The notes under the pieces: model-generated | Databases searched by the model: none | Told to the model about the DNA's origin: nothing | The model's input: only the letters and a program-made list of their open reading frames with translations | Part shown: positions 1-9,663 of the stretch, piece by piece | Numbering within the stretch: position 1 is the first letter of the stretch | How the letters are laid out: each line of letters starts with the position of its first letter | Source of the DNA: Hondaea fermentalgiana | Taxonomy: Eukaryota; Sar; Bigyra; Thraustochytrida; Thraustochytriidae | Length of the DNA stretch: 54,335 bases | Assembly: GCA_014084085.1 (NCBI GenBank) | Contig: NPFB01000020.1 | Span: 261,968-316,302 of the forward strand | Direction of reading: 5' to 3' | Position numbers and translations under genes: made by a program

Positions 1-526
1 CTCGGCCGTCGTGAGCTCTTCGTCAGCGTCGATTCCCGAGACGGTCACCGTGCTCTCTCTGCGGCCGGGCTTGCTCACTGAGACAGCGAGACGCCTTGCT
101 TGCCTTGGCTCGGCCGGCTTGCCGGGCCTGGCTTCGCTCGCCTCCACTCTCCGGGCAGGCCCTGCATTGCGCGGCGAGGCGGGCCCGGCCCGGCCCGGCT
201 TCGCGCCGCGCAGCGAGGCGGGCGGCGGAGACGGGTGGTGATGATATGATGATGGCAGCGATTGATGGTGATGTGATGTTTTGGAGAAGACAGAGCCAGG
301 TGAGCATGAGCAGCAACAGCCGTTCTCGCAAAGATGAGTTTACGTGCTTGCTTGGGGGGGGGAGCAGCACAGCGAACGAACCTGGGGCGCAGCGAGGACG
401 ACCGGCGACTGGGGCGTCTGGTTTGGCGGGCATACATGTCTGTCAATCTTGGGTCAAATGGATGCACGGAACCGGGCTCCTTCTTATGTTCGTTGGCGAG
501 ACGGGCTTCATTCTCGAGGTTGACGA
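1..526. other. GC-rich stretch without a supportable gene
   Basis: Several overlapping open frames exist on both strands, but they are Arg/Ala/Pro-rich translations of a GC-rich stretch with short repeats of the GGCCC/GGCTTG kind between about 100 and 230. None shows a domain or a plausible start context. A run of eight G lies at about 354-361. I see no gene here. Confidence 0.5.
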
Positions 527-1710
527 GTGTCTCGCCTTCGGGTCGCCGATGAAGGCTGTATGGTTGCCGCCGTCACTGCCGTGACATCAACATCAAGCTC
601 GAGTGCAAAGGACACTGAGAACGTCGTTTACTCGCCAGGTATGCTTGACCAGCCCACGTCGTCCCTGGAGGCGCTCATGTACAGCCGAGACAAGCCTGTG
701 TTTGCTTCCCGTGGCTTCGCAAAACTCAGTTCTGCAACACTCTCTTTTTTCGAGGTTCTGGTGGCTGGCTCTATCGATATGTTGTTTTTGATCATTTTGT
801 ACCTTGCGAAACGGTGCAGAAAGCATTCTGAATCGATCGTGGATATCATGCTCGCCGATCATCATGGCGTCGCGGAAGACGTTGTCGACACGCTACAGAT
901 AGAAGAGGCGATCGCGGAGAAAATACCTCCGCTTTTCGTATGGCGCGATGGAATGCACAACGCCGAGCTTATTGCCTTGGCTGAAGAAGGGGGGCTTTTA
1001 CGGCGAGACGGCCATGTGCGCGAGAAAAGTCGACCAGATGACCTTCCATGACTGCCGAACGACCTTTGCGGATATAGTGACCAACATCCGGCGCATGATC
1101 GAGACGAAGCACCCTATGTGGCGGCGCGCCGTGGCTGCGTGCTTGGCCGTTGCAAGCCAGCGTTCAGCGACCAAATATGAGAACGCGCAATAGCTTCTCG
1201 ATGCGGTGGACATCAACACCTTGAAGATTCTGCATAGTGCGATGTCGATAGTGGACTTGCTCCATTACCTGGGCAGGAATGCGCAATGGACTTCATCTCA
1301 GCACACCAGACCATGGTGACATGATGCTGCAGCAACATCTCTGGGATCTGCGGCACAAGGCACTGTTTCCTTAGAACCGAACGCCAGTTAGTTTTCCAAT
1401 GGCGCTGGATCTCTTCCCTTAAAGCATTGCGAGTGATCACGAGGTGCAGATTTAGAAGGCTTTAAATTTTTAAAAAAATTCTAAAAAAATTGTGTGACAT
1501 ATTCCGCCCACGATTGGCCGACCGAAATCGGGACGCATGCAAGCTTGATGATCCGACTTAGCTCCCAGGGTCGCAGGTTCTCTTCGAAAGATTCTCGAAT
1601 TTTGCCGACGGTGGGAGTGCGAAGCAGTACGACGAAATGGAGAGCTTTGCCGATATTGTGCCGTTGCAACAGCTTGGCGAGATGATCATGATTTTCGACC
1701 GGCACTGATG
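527..1710 (+). pseudogene. Decayed protein-coding gene remnant, unknown family
   Basis: A protein-like frame opens at 527 and contains a hydrophobic segment (about 765-805, VLVAGSIDMLFLIILYLA) followed by a charged helical stretch up to about 988. At the six-G run 989-994 the sensible reading moves by one frame and continues to a TAG at 1191-1193. The same frame stays protein-like after that stop until 1316. Further protein-like pieces follow in shifted frames (about 1318-1440 and 1583-1707, with ADIVPLQQLGEMIMIFD). I read this as one old gene broken by a frameshift and stops. An intron-containing gene or a sequencing error at the G run would be alternatives. I recognise no family, and it does not resemble the neighbouring orphan gene. 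Confidence 0.4.
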
Positions 1711-1962
1711 TTGTCTGGGCCTACTTTGCTAAACAAGTTAGTAGTGTCAATGTTCATTTTCAGTTCGCCGCTAGCGTCTTAGAATCAAACAAGCAAGTAA
1801 TCAAGCAAGCGAAGAAGCAAACAAACAAATCGAAATAGGCCTACAAAGGCAATAATTGAGAACGGAACTGCAACCGAAAAATCAAGAACCCCAAAATACA
1901 AAGAAAGAAAAGAAAGAAATGAAAAGAAAAGAAAAAAGAAAAAGGAAACCCCGTGGTGGACC

Positions 1963-3558
1963 TCAAGAGTGCCAATTGGATTTCCTGAGACGCTTAGATT
2001 TTCTGGGATGTGTCTTGAATGCTGCGATATGCTTCACTTTTGGCATTGATTTGGGAGTGGGTAAGTTGTCATTGTGGTACCATGACATGACGGATCTGGG
2101 ATGCCATAGAGTGTACTCAATAATGCCTGCAACATCAACAAAGTCTTGGATCAATACCGGAAGGCTCGACGTGAAAATTTTGTATGCGATGGACAGTTCG
2201 CGAACGATGGTGAGAGCCTTCGCAATTTTGCTTCCCGATTGGCGATCGTGCTCCATCAATGCTGCAACATCGCGATGGATCGCTGTGCTAGACATCGTCC
2301 AATAGGAGACGAACGCCTCGGCTCTGGTGAAGTATGGTCCGGAAAAGTTAGACTTAAGATGCCTGAAACCAATGCGCCAGACCGTCAAGCACCAGTCTCG
2401 ATATCGATGATAGCGTGATGCTCTTCGTACGACCTCGACAGCGTCGACAAGGACACTTTTAAAGTGACACACACGCGCGATGCGCATTTGAAACTCGGGA
2501 GAAATTGACGACACCTGCAGGCTATGAATATTATCACCAGCAACCATCGCATCGATGAACGCATCCTCCTCGTCTGGTGCAAATGAAATCTGCTGCCCGT
2601 TATTTAGAGAGCGTCTGAAGGTGATGATGACCGTGCTAGAATAGCACCACTTGCTAGAGACCAGTTTACGAAAACGTTCACTGACAAACAGGCTAGACCT
2701 TGCAAGAGTCAATGACAGCGTTAGGACGCCCGAACCATTTCTCCTGGTTAGCGCCGGACGGAGTACTTCGATGTCTTGAGCGAGTAGACTGTGCCTGATG
2801 GTAATGGTGTAAGCACCACCCCCTTTTCGTCGACCAAAAAGCGCTTTTAACACGCGTCTGCCAAAATCTCCAGGGAAGGCAATGGAGACGCTGCGGCATT
2901 CAAGTAGCTTCTCATGTGTTGCCTTTTCGATGGCGACTGCGACTGCCTCTTGGAGATCTTTGTGCACATTCTCTATTCTGATATTGACGCTATCAATTTC
3001 ACAGAAACGTCGAGCAGTTATGAGCAGAAAATGCACATCGAGCTCAAAGGCTGTCAATGCATGGCTTGCGTAATTGGACGACCACACGGCGTGAGGCGAT
3101 AACACATCCAGAATGATCTCAGACGGCTTCATCACACCAGGTAAGACCACCAAACCTGCGATGAACCAACCCGTGAGCGAGCGCAATCGCTTCGATTCAA
3201 CGATGGAGAATGGAATCCTCGAGTCTTGTGAACACTCCGTAATCGACGTGAGGACGCCAGCAATCGTGGCAAGCTCCATCCGGTAAAAGTCGATGGCCTC
3301 TTGCAGTGCCACGGGGTCGTCCACCTGGAAAGCATCTCGCATCGCCCAATAAATGGATCCTGCCGTGTTTTTGTAGAAACAGCGATTTCTGCCTTCAATG
3401 ATCTTTTTCGCCCTGCCGAATGCCTTCATGATCAGATCGGGTTGAGCGACGGACCCCTCATCCTGCAATTCCGCTTCGATGCCATGAGCGATCCCCCGAA
3501 GTAAATCGCGTTCGTGGCTGTACCACTCAAAACGCTGTCCGTCAGGAATCGCGGACAT
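1963..3558 (-). CDS. Orphan protein, 531 residues
   Basis: Intact frame with start at the ATG at 3556-3558 (MSAIPDGQRFEWY). The upstream extension of the frame to 3948 is Arg-rich low-complexity sequence that lies in the GC-rich divergent promoter, so I left it out. The protein is mostly helical by eye, with no signal peptide, no clear membrane segment, no zinc-binding cluster and no motif that I can name. The C-terminus is basic (KSKRLRKSNW), which could be a nuclear signal. Its base composition looks less GC-rich than the housekeeping genes nearby. It may be lineage-specific or related to a mobile element. It is head-to-head with the metallophosphoesterase gene. Confidence 0.65.
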   Translation of the reverse strand: MSAIPDGQRFEWYSHERDLLRGIAHGIEAELQDEGSVAQPDLIMKAFGRAKKIIEGRNRCFYKNTAGSIYWAMRDAFQVDDPVALQEAIDFYRMELATIAGVLTSITECSQDSRIPFSIVESKRLRSLTGWFIAGLVVLPGVMKPSEIILDVLSPHAVWSSNYASHALTAFELDVHFLLITARRFCEIDSVNIRIENVHKDLQEAVAVAIEKATHEKLLECRSVSIAFPGDFGRRVLKALFGRRKGGGAYTITIRHSLLAQDIEVLRPALTRRNGSGVLTLSLTLARSSLFVSERFRKLVSSKWCYSSTVIITFRRSLNNGQQISFAPDEEDAFIDAMVAGDNIHSLQVSSISPEFQMRIARVCHFKSVLVDAVEVVRRASRYHRYRDWCLTVWRIGFRHLKSNFSGPYFTRAEAFVSYWTMSSTAIHRDVAALMEHDRQSGSKIAKALTIVRELSIAYKIFTSSLPVLIQDFVDVAGIIEYTLWHPRSVMSWYHNDNLPTPKSMPKVKHIAAFKTHPRKSKRLRKSNWHS

Positions 3559-4018
3559 CGCGCAGTGTGAGTGATCAAGGTATCTATGCTTCTGCTTCTC
3601 GATCGCTGCTCGCCCGCCCGCCCGCTCGCCCGCTCGCCCGTCTTCCCGCCTCGAGCCCCCTTTTTGCGTGCGTTCGCCTCGCGTTCGCCGCTTCGTTCTG
3701 TCAAGAAGCACGAGTCGTATCCAATAGCCCAAGTCCCAGCCGGCCAGGCCGCTGTCGCCTCTTGCCCAATGTCGATGCCCACGGTGAACGACGTCACGTC
3801 CACGACGCCGATGCCGCTGGCAAGTGGCCTCTCGGTGCACGCGCGCCACGCCCGCGCGCAGACGCGGCTCGAAGGGTTCCTGCGCTGCCTTTGAGGCGGC
3901 GAGTGCGAGCGGCCCTCGAGGTACTGGCAGAGAGACCGAGAGAGACACTCAGTCTTGGAGCTGCGCGCGGCGGCCGCCAGGGGGCAGGCCAGGCCAGGCC
4001 GGGCCAGGCCAAGCCAGC
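3559..4018. promoter_or_regulatory. Divergent intergenic region, GC-rich
   Basis: This 460 bp gap separates two head-to-head genes, the 531-residue orphan (-) and the metallophosphoesterase (+), so it must hold both promoters. It contains a (CCGC/CTCGCC)-type repeat at about 3608-3645 and clusters of GGCCAGGCC-like words at about 3975-4012. No TATA-like element or other defined site can be supported. Confidence 0.45.
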
Positions 4019-5407
4019 ATGCGTGCCGCGGTCGCGGGCTTCGTCTGCGCCCTGCGGGGTTCGCACTGCCGCCGGACGCCGACGTCGGCAAGCTCGCCGT
4101 TGTTGAGGCGGCGAGCAGGCGACCCATGGCAGCGACACTTGACGACGACGACGACGACCACCTCTTCGTCCAAGTCTTGTTCGCCGTCTTCAACGTCGTT
4201 GCCCCGCGGCAAGCGCGTGGGGTACCTGACGGACGTGGAGGGCCATCTTGACTTTTTCTGCCGTAGCGTGCAGTTCTCGAGCGTGCTCGAGCTGACCGAG
4301 CGCTCGTCTTCAGCCGTGAAGCTCGAGTTCAAGGACGCGGACGCCAGCTTCGTATACGGAGGCGATGTCTGCGACCACGGTCCGGGCGACATTCGCGTAT
4401 CTCGCGCGCTCGTGGACCTTAAAAATCGTTATCCTGATCGCGTTTTCATTCTCGCAGGCAATCGCGACATCAACAAACTCCGCCTCAGCTCGGAACTCTG
4501 GCGCCGCTTTGACAAGGATCCCACGGCTGCTGTCAATTTCCTGAAAATGATGCTGCAGCGCACCATGGGCTCGCCCAACGCCTTTGAGTCGAGGCGACAA
4601 GAGCTCACCGAAATGAATGGAAATCCAGCCAGTGATGTCGACGTCGTCGCCTCCTTTTGCGATGCCATGCGACCTGGCGGGTATATGATATCGTACCTTG
4701 AGGCCGCGCAGCTAGGAGCGCTTGTGGGAGACACACTCTTTGTACACGGAGCAGTGCCAGCTGGCGGTCTTGGCTTTGTGCCAACGACGCGACGAGACGG
4801 CTTTTACATGGACGAACCGCGAGCCTGGATTAGTCGCTTGAATGAATTTTACGCGGACCAGCTCGCGGAGTGGGCCGCCAACCCAGAAGTCCGTTCGCCG
4901 AACGCCAACGGCGATCTTGTCATGGATTATAGTCGTCCTGGAGGGATTGAGGGGCGCGGGGTAGTGTACAATGATTGGCTTGAGGATGACGACACTATTC
5001 CAGCGTCGATTCCGCAAAGTGTGGCAGGCTTTTTGCACCGCGGAGGTATTCGACGTGTGGTTTCGGGCCATCGGCCTCATGGTGAGACCCCCACGGTCAT
5101 TCGACGAAGCGACGACCCGGAGCTGGTCGTCATCACTGCTGATACCTCGTACTCTGACCCTGAGGCGGCTGACACCCGCGGCCAAGTCGTGTGCGAGGTC
5201 GTGGTCACCCCACAAGAGACTTGTATTCGAGGCCATCTCAAGGACGGGACTGAATATGCCTTTGTGGTGGAAGATCATCCCGAGCTTGGCTATCGTCTCG
5301 AAAACGGAGGACATGTCAAGGCCGTCGTTCCCGACGGCGTTCTTGTCTGCCACAGCGCTGGACCTGGCACATATAGCAGTGACATGAACTATGAGCTTCT
5401 CAACTAG
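4019..5407 (+). CDS. Calcineurin-like metallophosphoesterase, probably organelle-targeted
   Basis: Predicted 462-residue phosphoesterase of the binuclear-metal superfamily. Motifs appear in order: DVEGH (residues 72-76, the motif I position), GGDVCDHG (about 114-121), GNRD (147-150), then VHGAVP and SGHRPHG further on. The last matches the GHxH-type metal loop. Motif I lacks the usual DxH histidine and motif III reads GNRD rather than GNHD/E. From memory this belongs to a protist/fungal subfamily with DVEG and GNRD signatures, so the changes may be family traits. The first 65 residues are rich in Arg, Ser and Thr with almost no acidic residues, like a mitochondrial transit peptide. That is why I start at 4019 rather than the farther upstream in-frame ATG at 3824, which sits in repeat-rich promoter sequence. 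The substrate cannot be told. The TAG stop is followed by GCC. It ends 92 bp from the convergent gene downstream. Confidence 0.85.
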   Translation: MRAAVAGFVCALRGSHCRRTPTSASSPLLRRRAGDPWQRHLTTTTTTTSSSKSCSPSSTSLPRGKRVGYLTDVEGHLDFFCRSVQFSSVLELTERSSSAVKLEFKDADASFVYGGDVCDHGPGDIRVSRALVDLKNRYPDRVFILAGNRDINKLRLSSELWRRFDKDPTAAVNFLKMMLQRTMGSPNAFESRRQELTEMNGNPASDVDVVASFCDAMRPGGYMISYLEAAQLGALVGDTLFVHGAVPAGGLGFVPTTRRDGFYMDEPRAWISRLNEFYADQLAEWAANPEVRSPNANGDLVMDYSRPGGIEGRGVVYNDWLEDDDTIPASIPQSVAGFLHRGGIRRVVSGHRPHGETPTVIRRSDDPELVVITADTSYSDPEAADTRGQVVCEVVVTPQETCIRGHLKDGTEYAFVVEDHPELGYRLENGGHVKAVVPDGVLVCHSAGPGTYSSDMNYELLN

Positions 5408-5499
5408 GCCCGTCGAAAGAATTCTAACAAAACGTATTTTCAGATTATGAATTTTGTGTGTGCGTGTGCGTATGGGTGATTTTAGCAAGCCCAAGGCCG

Positions 5500-6630
5500 T
5501 CAGACATCGTCGCTCGCTGAGGACGACACAGGCGCGTAGTAACGATCTCGCGGGTCCTCATCGATCTCCTCAAATCCAAACAAATTTGGTTCTGGCTCCT
5601 CGGCCTGCTGCTTAGAGGTGGTGGCGGCGGCGGCGGTTTCTTCCTGGCGTTTCTTTTGCATTTGTTCTTGTCGTCTTGCCTGCGATGGCGACTGCACGCC
5701 ATAATCGTCATAAATCTGGGATCCAAAAGCGCTAGATCCGGTAGCACCGTTTGTACTATTGCCCATGTTCCGACCCGACATGGAGCTCTGCAATGTGGTG
5801 CGCACTTTGGCAATGGCAGGGTCCAGATAGGTATCTTTAACGTGGCGAGCCGATTCGCGCGTCACTTCGAGAGTGAGCTCGAGGTCATCGGACATTTCGT
5901 TACCGCCGATCTCTGTGGTCTCATTGACAAGCCTAAATCCGCGTGGATCCCGCAGATCTGAACGGAGCGAAACCTTGGATCCACCATAGACAAAGTGAAT
6001 CGTGCGCGAGCCCTGGACGGGGGAATGCGAGAGGCCATCGTCGACAATTGGTGTGGCCGATATAGAATAGAAGACGTAGCCGCACTTGAATTTAACCACG
6101 GCAAAATTGGCGCCCACAAAGTCTTTGGCGCTCCCGCTCCTTCCCGTGAGCGGGGCCCCGACGTCGTCCTCCTGCGCCACCAGTGCATCATTGGCAGGCA
6201 GCGTCTCACGCTGGTACACGATGCCACCGACCTCGAGCGTGAGCGCGTACGAGACGCCAGTGTAATTGCTCACCGAGATGCTCGTCTGGCTCCCGATCGT
6301 GTTGCACGCGTCGACGAAGCGCCGCTTGGCATCGGTAGCCATGGCGCTCGCCGCCTGCATAGCTTCACCAAGGCTGCCCGCGCCTTGCTCCCCGCCGCTC
6401 GAGCGCGGTCGCTCAGACTCGGGACCCGTGGACACGCGCGTGGGGTAGCCCCCGCCGGGCGGCACGTACGCAAAGGTCTCCATCCCCCTTGCGGTCTCGA
6501 CCTGGTTGGCGCGCCTCGTCCGCTCTGCCAAGATTTTGCTTTGCATCGCTTTCGATTGCCGCTTTGCGATCGCTGCTTTGCAAGCATTCATTCGACTTCC
6601 TTTCATTGATACGTAAAACAGAGGCGCCAT
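5500..6630 (-). CDS. Orphan protein, 376 residues
   Basis: Intact frame with start at 6628-6630. A basic N-terminal helix (residues about 8-45, many Lys/Arg/Ala/Gln) is followed by a Gly/Pro/Ser-rich linker. Then comes a central region of about 170 residues with alternating hydrophobic strands (SISVSNYTGVSYALTLEVGG and following), which looks like a beta-sandwich or lipid-binding type fold. The C-terminal 110 residues are disordered and rich in Gln, Lys, Glu and Ser. There is no signal peptide or membrane segment. I recognise no family. It is convergent with the metallophosphoesterase and shares orientation with the next two genes. Confidence 0.7.
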   Translation of the reverse strand: MAPLFYVSMKGSRMNACKAAIAKRQSKAMQSKILAERTRRANQVETARGMETFAYVPPGGGYPTRVSTGPESERPRSSGGEQGAGSLGEAMQAASAMATDAKRRFVDACNTIGSQTSISVSNYTGVSYALTLEVGGIVYQRETLPANDALVAQEDDVGAPLTGRSGSAKDFVGANFAVVKFKCGYVFYSISATPIVDDGLSHSPVQGSRTIHFVYGGSKVSLRSDLRDPRGFRLVNETTEIGGNEMSDDLELTLEVTRESARHVKDTYLDPAIAKVRTTLQSSMSGRNMGNSTNGATGSSAFGSQIYDDYGVQSPSQARRQEQMQKKRQEETAAAATTSKQQAEEPEPNLFGFEEIDEDPRDRYYAPVSSSASDDV

Positions 6631-6732
6631 TGGCAGAAGCGCGCCGTGACTGACAGGCGAGGAACTGGCAACAAGCTTGGGAATACGAGCTCAAGCGGCG
6701 CAAGGCCTGATTCTTTTCAATTTACTAAACGT

Positions 6733-7383
6733 TCACGCCGAGGTGGTCTCCTGGGAAACCACCGCCAGAGGCTCTCGGTCCACCTGGCTGTAGAGCTCGC
6801 GGAGCTTGTCAAGCTCGGAAGCGTCAATGGTCGCGCGACGCGAGACCTTGGCCGCATCGCATCGGATTTCACGGTGCTGGCGCGGCTTCGACCGGGACAA
6901 CGGCATCGGAGCGACTGTATCAGAAGGAAAAGGAGATCCTCGTTGTTCTTCTCCAGAACAGGTGTCGCTGGTTGTCGGCGTTGTTGATCGCGGTCTTGTG
7001 ACAGTGCTGTGAGATGGAGAAATCCGCTTGCGTTTTTTGTAGACTTTTGAAACAGTGGGCGTTGACGAGACGCGCTCGTCTGTCTGGACGCATGCTTTCG
7101 CAGCATTCTTTATTGGCACGCAAGCTTCGTTCTCCTCTTCATTCGATTGATCCTGCAGGGCGCGTACGGCACCTGCAATGCTTGCAAGAGCTCGGATGAC
7201 CTCTTGAGCGGTCTGGTGAGGCGTCAATCCTGGGCCTGCCACCTTGCCATCGGCAATTCTATGTAAAATGTCAGCAAGTCGCTCCTCGTCACCGACAGCC
7301 TTGGGGCCCAGCACTCTGCACAGTCTGCGCCGCAGGCTGTGCAGCACGGCTTCGTCTCGAACGTCTTCGTCGAGGCCAGCCAT
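6733..7383 (-). CDS. Small orphan protein with a basic cluster, 216 residues
   Basis: Intact frame starting MAGLDEDVRDEAV at 7381-7383. The N-terminal 85 residues look helical (LRRRLCRVLG, then a QTAQEVIRALASIAGAVRALQ amphipathic helix). The middle is Ser/Thr/Pro-rich with a KKRKR cluster near residue 117, a possible nuclear localisation signal. The C-terminus carries a short charged helix (DASELDKLRELYSQV). I recognise no domain. It lies 102 bp upstream of the start of the 376-residue orphan on the same strand. The length and helical character make it plausible, but it could be lineage-specific. Confidence 0.55.
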   Translation of the reverse strand: MAGLDEDVRDEAVLHSLRRRLCRVLGPKAVGDEERLADILHRIADGKVAGPGLTPHQTAQEVIRALASIAGAVRALQDQSNEEENEACVPIKNAAKACVQTDERVSSTPTVSKVYKKRKRISPSHSTVTRPRSTTPTTSDTCSGEEQRGSPFPSDTVAPMPLSRSKPRQHREIRCDAAKVSRRATIDASELDKLRELYSQVDREPLAVVSQETTSA

Positions 7384-7619
7384 GAGCTTGCAGTGCAGTG
7401 GTCTTCTAACCGTAGGCGAGCGCGTCGAGTATACTCACAACACGCGCGTTCGTGTAGGAAACGGTGGTTGCGAAAGGTCTCTCGTACAGAGCGAATGGCG
7501 ATGCGGCCCGGCGTAGCTTGCCGCGCAAGCGTGGCTTTCTCAAGCCAAGACCTCAGGGCGCTAGCCCGATCTGCTTTGCTTTGCTTTGCTTTGAATTTTT
7601 CTGCTTTGGCATCGATGGG

Positions 7620-7644
7620 AAAAAAAAAAAAAAAAAAAAAAAAA
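7620..7644. repeat. Poly(A) run, 25 nt
   Basis: Uninterrupted run of A on the + strand in an intergenic gap. It could be a slippage-prone microsatellite or the tail of an old retroposed transcript. No coding remnant upstream supports the second reading. Confidence 0.9.
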
Positions 7645-7832
7645 CACTCTCAAAGGGAAAAATTATCGATAAAAAAAATAATGGACGTAGATTAGAACGC
7701 GCCAGAGACAAGCAAAGAAGTCGTCCCAAGCTAGGCCTATTGCTCCATTACTACTTTCTCAAGACTAGGCCTAGGCCTAGTTCAAAGCAAAAGATCATCG
7801 AGAAAAAGAAAACGACCCGGGGGTCCCATTAC

Positions 7833-7862
7833 CATCATCATCATCATCATCATCATCATCAT
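7833..7862. repeat. (CAT)10 microsatellite
   Basis: Ten perfect copies of CAT on the + strand, in the 3' flank of the WD40 gene. Confidence 0.95.
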
Positions 7863-7911
7863 AAAAGTAAAGAAATCCTCTATTCCTAGTTTCTCTTTGT
7901 GAACAGCACAG

Positions 7912-9006
7912 CTAAGCATAGTCCTTGCCTTCGATAGGACCTGCATCCTTACCCTCGTACGAACGATCGACATCGCCGTATCCAGCAGGGCCGCCAACGT
8001 CACCCTGCTTGGTCTCAATGCCAAGAACTCGAACGGCCGTATCGCCGCCAGCGACCGCAAGGCGGGTACCAAAGGGATCAAAGTCCACCGTAAAGACGCC
8101 GCGCGAAAGACCGGCGACGGTGCCAATGAGCTTGTTGCCGGCGGAACGGTCGAATACTTTGGCCTCGTTGGACCCAGTGCCACCTGCAGCAATGAGGTTG
8201 GCGCTGCCCTTGCTAAATTGGGCGCAGTACAGCATCGCGGGCGTGGTGCTGTGCACGACACTCTGATTCCAGGGAATCTCGCACTTGCGCTCGCCCGAGC
8301 CATAGTCCCAAAGCTCGAGCTGATTCTTGGTTCGCCACGAACCAGTCACAATGGTGTTGTCATAAATGTCGACGGCATCGCCGCAAACGTGTGGGCCGTA
8401 GATGGAGCGAACAGCCTGCTCGACACGAAGATCCCAAATCTGCACTGTGTTGTCCCAGCCACCGGAAATGAGCGTGTTTGGATCGGTCGGGTTGAATTTT
8501 AAAGAAAACACACGGTTTGAGTGACCTGGCGTGGTGAGCCCAACGCCGGAGCGCATTTCGGTCATGAGCGTCTTCGTCGCCTCATCATACACGCGGACCG
8601 TAAAATCCTTGCCAGCCGTAGCAAAGACGGCACCGTCCGGTCTGTAGTCCACGCAAAAGAGCTGGTTATCCTCGTGCTTGATGGTGTGAAGGCATTTTCC
8701 CGAGGTCACGTGCCAATGCGACACCGAGCCATCGGCGTTCACGGCAAGGAGCACGTTCTTGGTCTTAGATGCGCCCAGAGGCCGAAAGCGAATTCCTGTC
8801 ACGGGCATGGCTTCTCGGCCCTTGCCATTCTTGAGTTCGTACGCAAGCCTGCCCGTACTGGCATTGTACACGCGCACGGTGCCGTCACCGCAGCCGGCTG
8901 CCAGGAGCTTGCCGTCCGGCGAGAATCGCGTCGAGAAAACTTCGCTTGGGTTGTCGCTCACCGTGAAGAGCGGCACCAGCCGCTTCGACAGACCTGCGTC
9001 GCTCAT
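7912..9006 (-). CDS. WD40-repeat protein, 364 residues
   Basis: The whole protein is a WD40 beta-propeller. Repeat-like units end in VRVYN, VSHWH, VRVYD, VQIWD, LELWD, AKVFD and VRVLG, which makes seven blades. Typical loop motifs are visible (FSPDGKLLAAGCGDG, FNPTDPNTLISGGWDN, FDPFGTRLAVAGGD). The C-terminal 40 residues are a Gly/Asp/Lys-rich tail. I start at MSDAGLSKRL (9004-9006), where the first blade begins. The further upstream frame to 9288 is basic low-complexity sequence without homology-like features. There is no signal peptide. WD40 proteins are scaffolds, and the partner or complex cannot be deduced from sequence or context. Confidence 0.88.
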   Translation of the reverse strand: MSDAGLSKRLVPLFTVSDNPSEVFSTRFSPDGKLLAAGCGDGTVRVYNASTGRLAYELKNGKGREAMPVTGIRFRPLGASKTKNVLLAVNADGSVSHWHVTSGKCLHTIKHEDNQLFCVDYRPDGAVFATAGKDFTVRVYDEATKTLMTEMRSGVGLTTPGHSNRVFSLKFNPTDPNTLISGGWDNTVQIWDLRVEQAVRSIYGPHVCGDAVDIYDNTIVTGSWRTKNQLELWDYGSGERKCEIPWNQSVVHSTTPAMLYCAQFSKGSANLIAAGGTGSNEAKVFDRSAGNKLIGTVAGLSRGVFTVDFDPFGTRLAVAGGDTAVRVLGIETKQGDVGGPAGYGDVDRSYEGKDAGPIEGKDYA

Positions 9007-9663
9007 CGTGTCGTGCGCTCTTTCGTCGAGCTCGCAGAGTGTCTTTGCGCGTCCGCGACGCCGGGTTCTTGCGTGCCGTTGAGCCTTGACGAGACCCAAG
9101 ACCCGTGCCGGCGCTCTCTCTCCCTTTCGACGCGGACTCTTTCTCGCCGGCCGCGGTTCGCAATTGCGATATGCGCAGCGGCGAGAAGTGCTCGGCTTTG
9201 CTTTGCCTGCCTTTTTCAACTTCGTCCGCACCGTCAAGCCGTCGCACGCGCAAGTCTGATTCGCCGTCCTCGAGACCTGACGCAACAAGGCAGAAGACCG
9301 TTGAGCAATCTCTTATGTCTTTCATAGTCAAAACACTAGTATAAAGGTAAAGAGGAAAAGGACACCTTTTTCCCAGGAGACGAGTAACCCTATCTCAGAT
9401 AAAATTGCAGTTTATACTGCAAGGTACTGCTTATTCCTAATAAATGGGGCTCCATATAAATGATAGAAGCTAAAAACTTGCGCAATGAAACTGCGTTCTT
9501 TGCCAATGTCCCATATCAATTTATAGAGATACATGGTAAGTGTCTCCCCTTGGTTGAAAGTCTTTTTGGAAGCTGGAAAACTTTTACTTTTCACTGTCAG
9601 GCAGAACACCATGGTCTTCGGAATGCCCGTTCGCAGGCAAGATCACTTTTGAGATTATTTCAT
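9007..9663. other. Intergenic flank between WD40 gene and transposase
   Basis: The part next to the WD40 gene (9007-9310) is GC-rich and should hold its promoter. From about 9320 the sequence becomes AT-rich and probably belongs to the transposon flank. TAACCC at 9385-9390 is a weak candidate for an element end, with GGGTTA at 13604-13609 on the other side. No gene is supported. Confidence 0.45.

Larger units (their letters stand above)
7384..7911. other. Intergenic, simple repeats
   Basis: No gene is supported in this gap. It contains a run of 25 A (7620-7644), TAGGCCTA at 7732-7739 and two overlapping copies at 7766-7779, and a (CAT)10 microsatellite at 7833-7862. It holds the 3' flank of the WD40 gene and the 5' flank of the small orphan gene. 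Short translated frames here are products of the repeats. Confidence 0.6.

Noticed and set aside
7620..7644. Poly(A) run as the tail of a retroposed gene copy
   Set aside because: No coding remnant lies upstream of the run and no target-site duplication is visible, so a simple homopolymer is the better reading.
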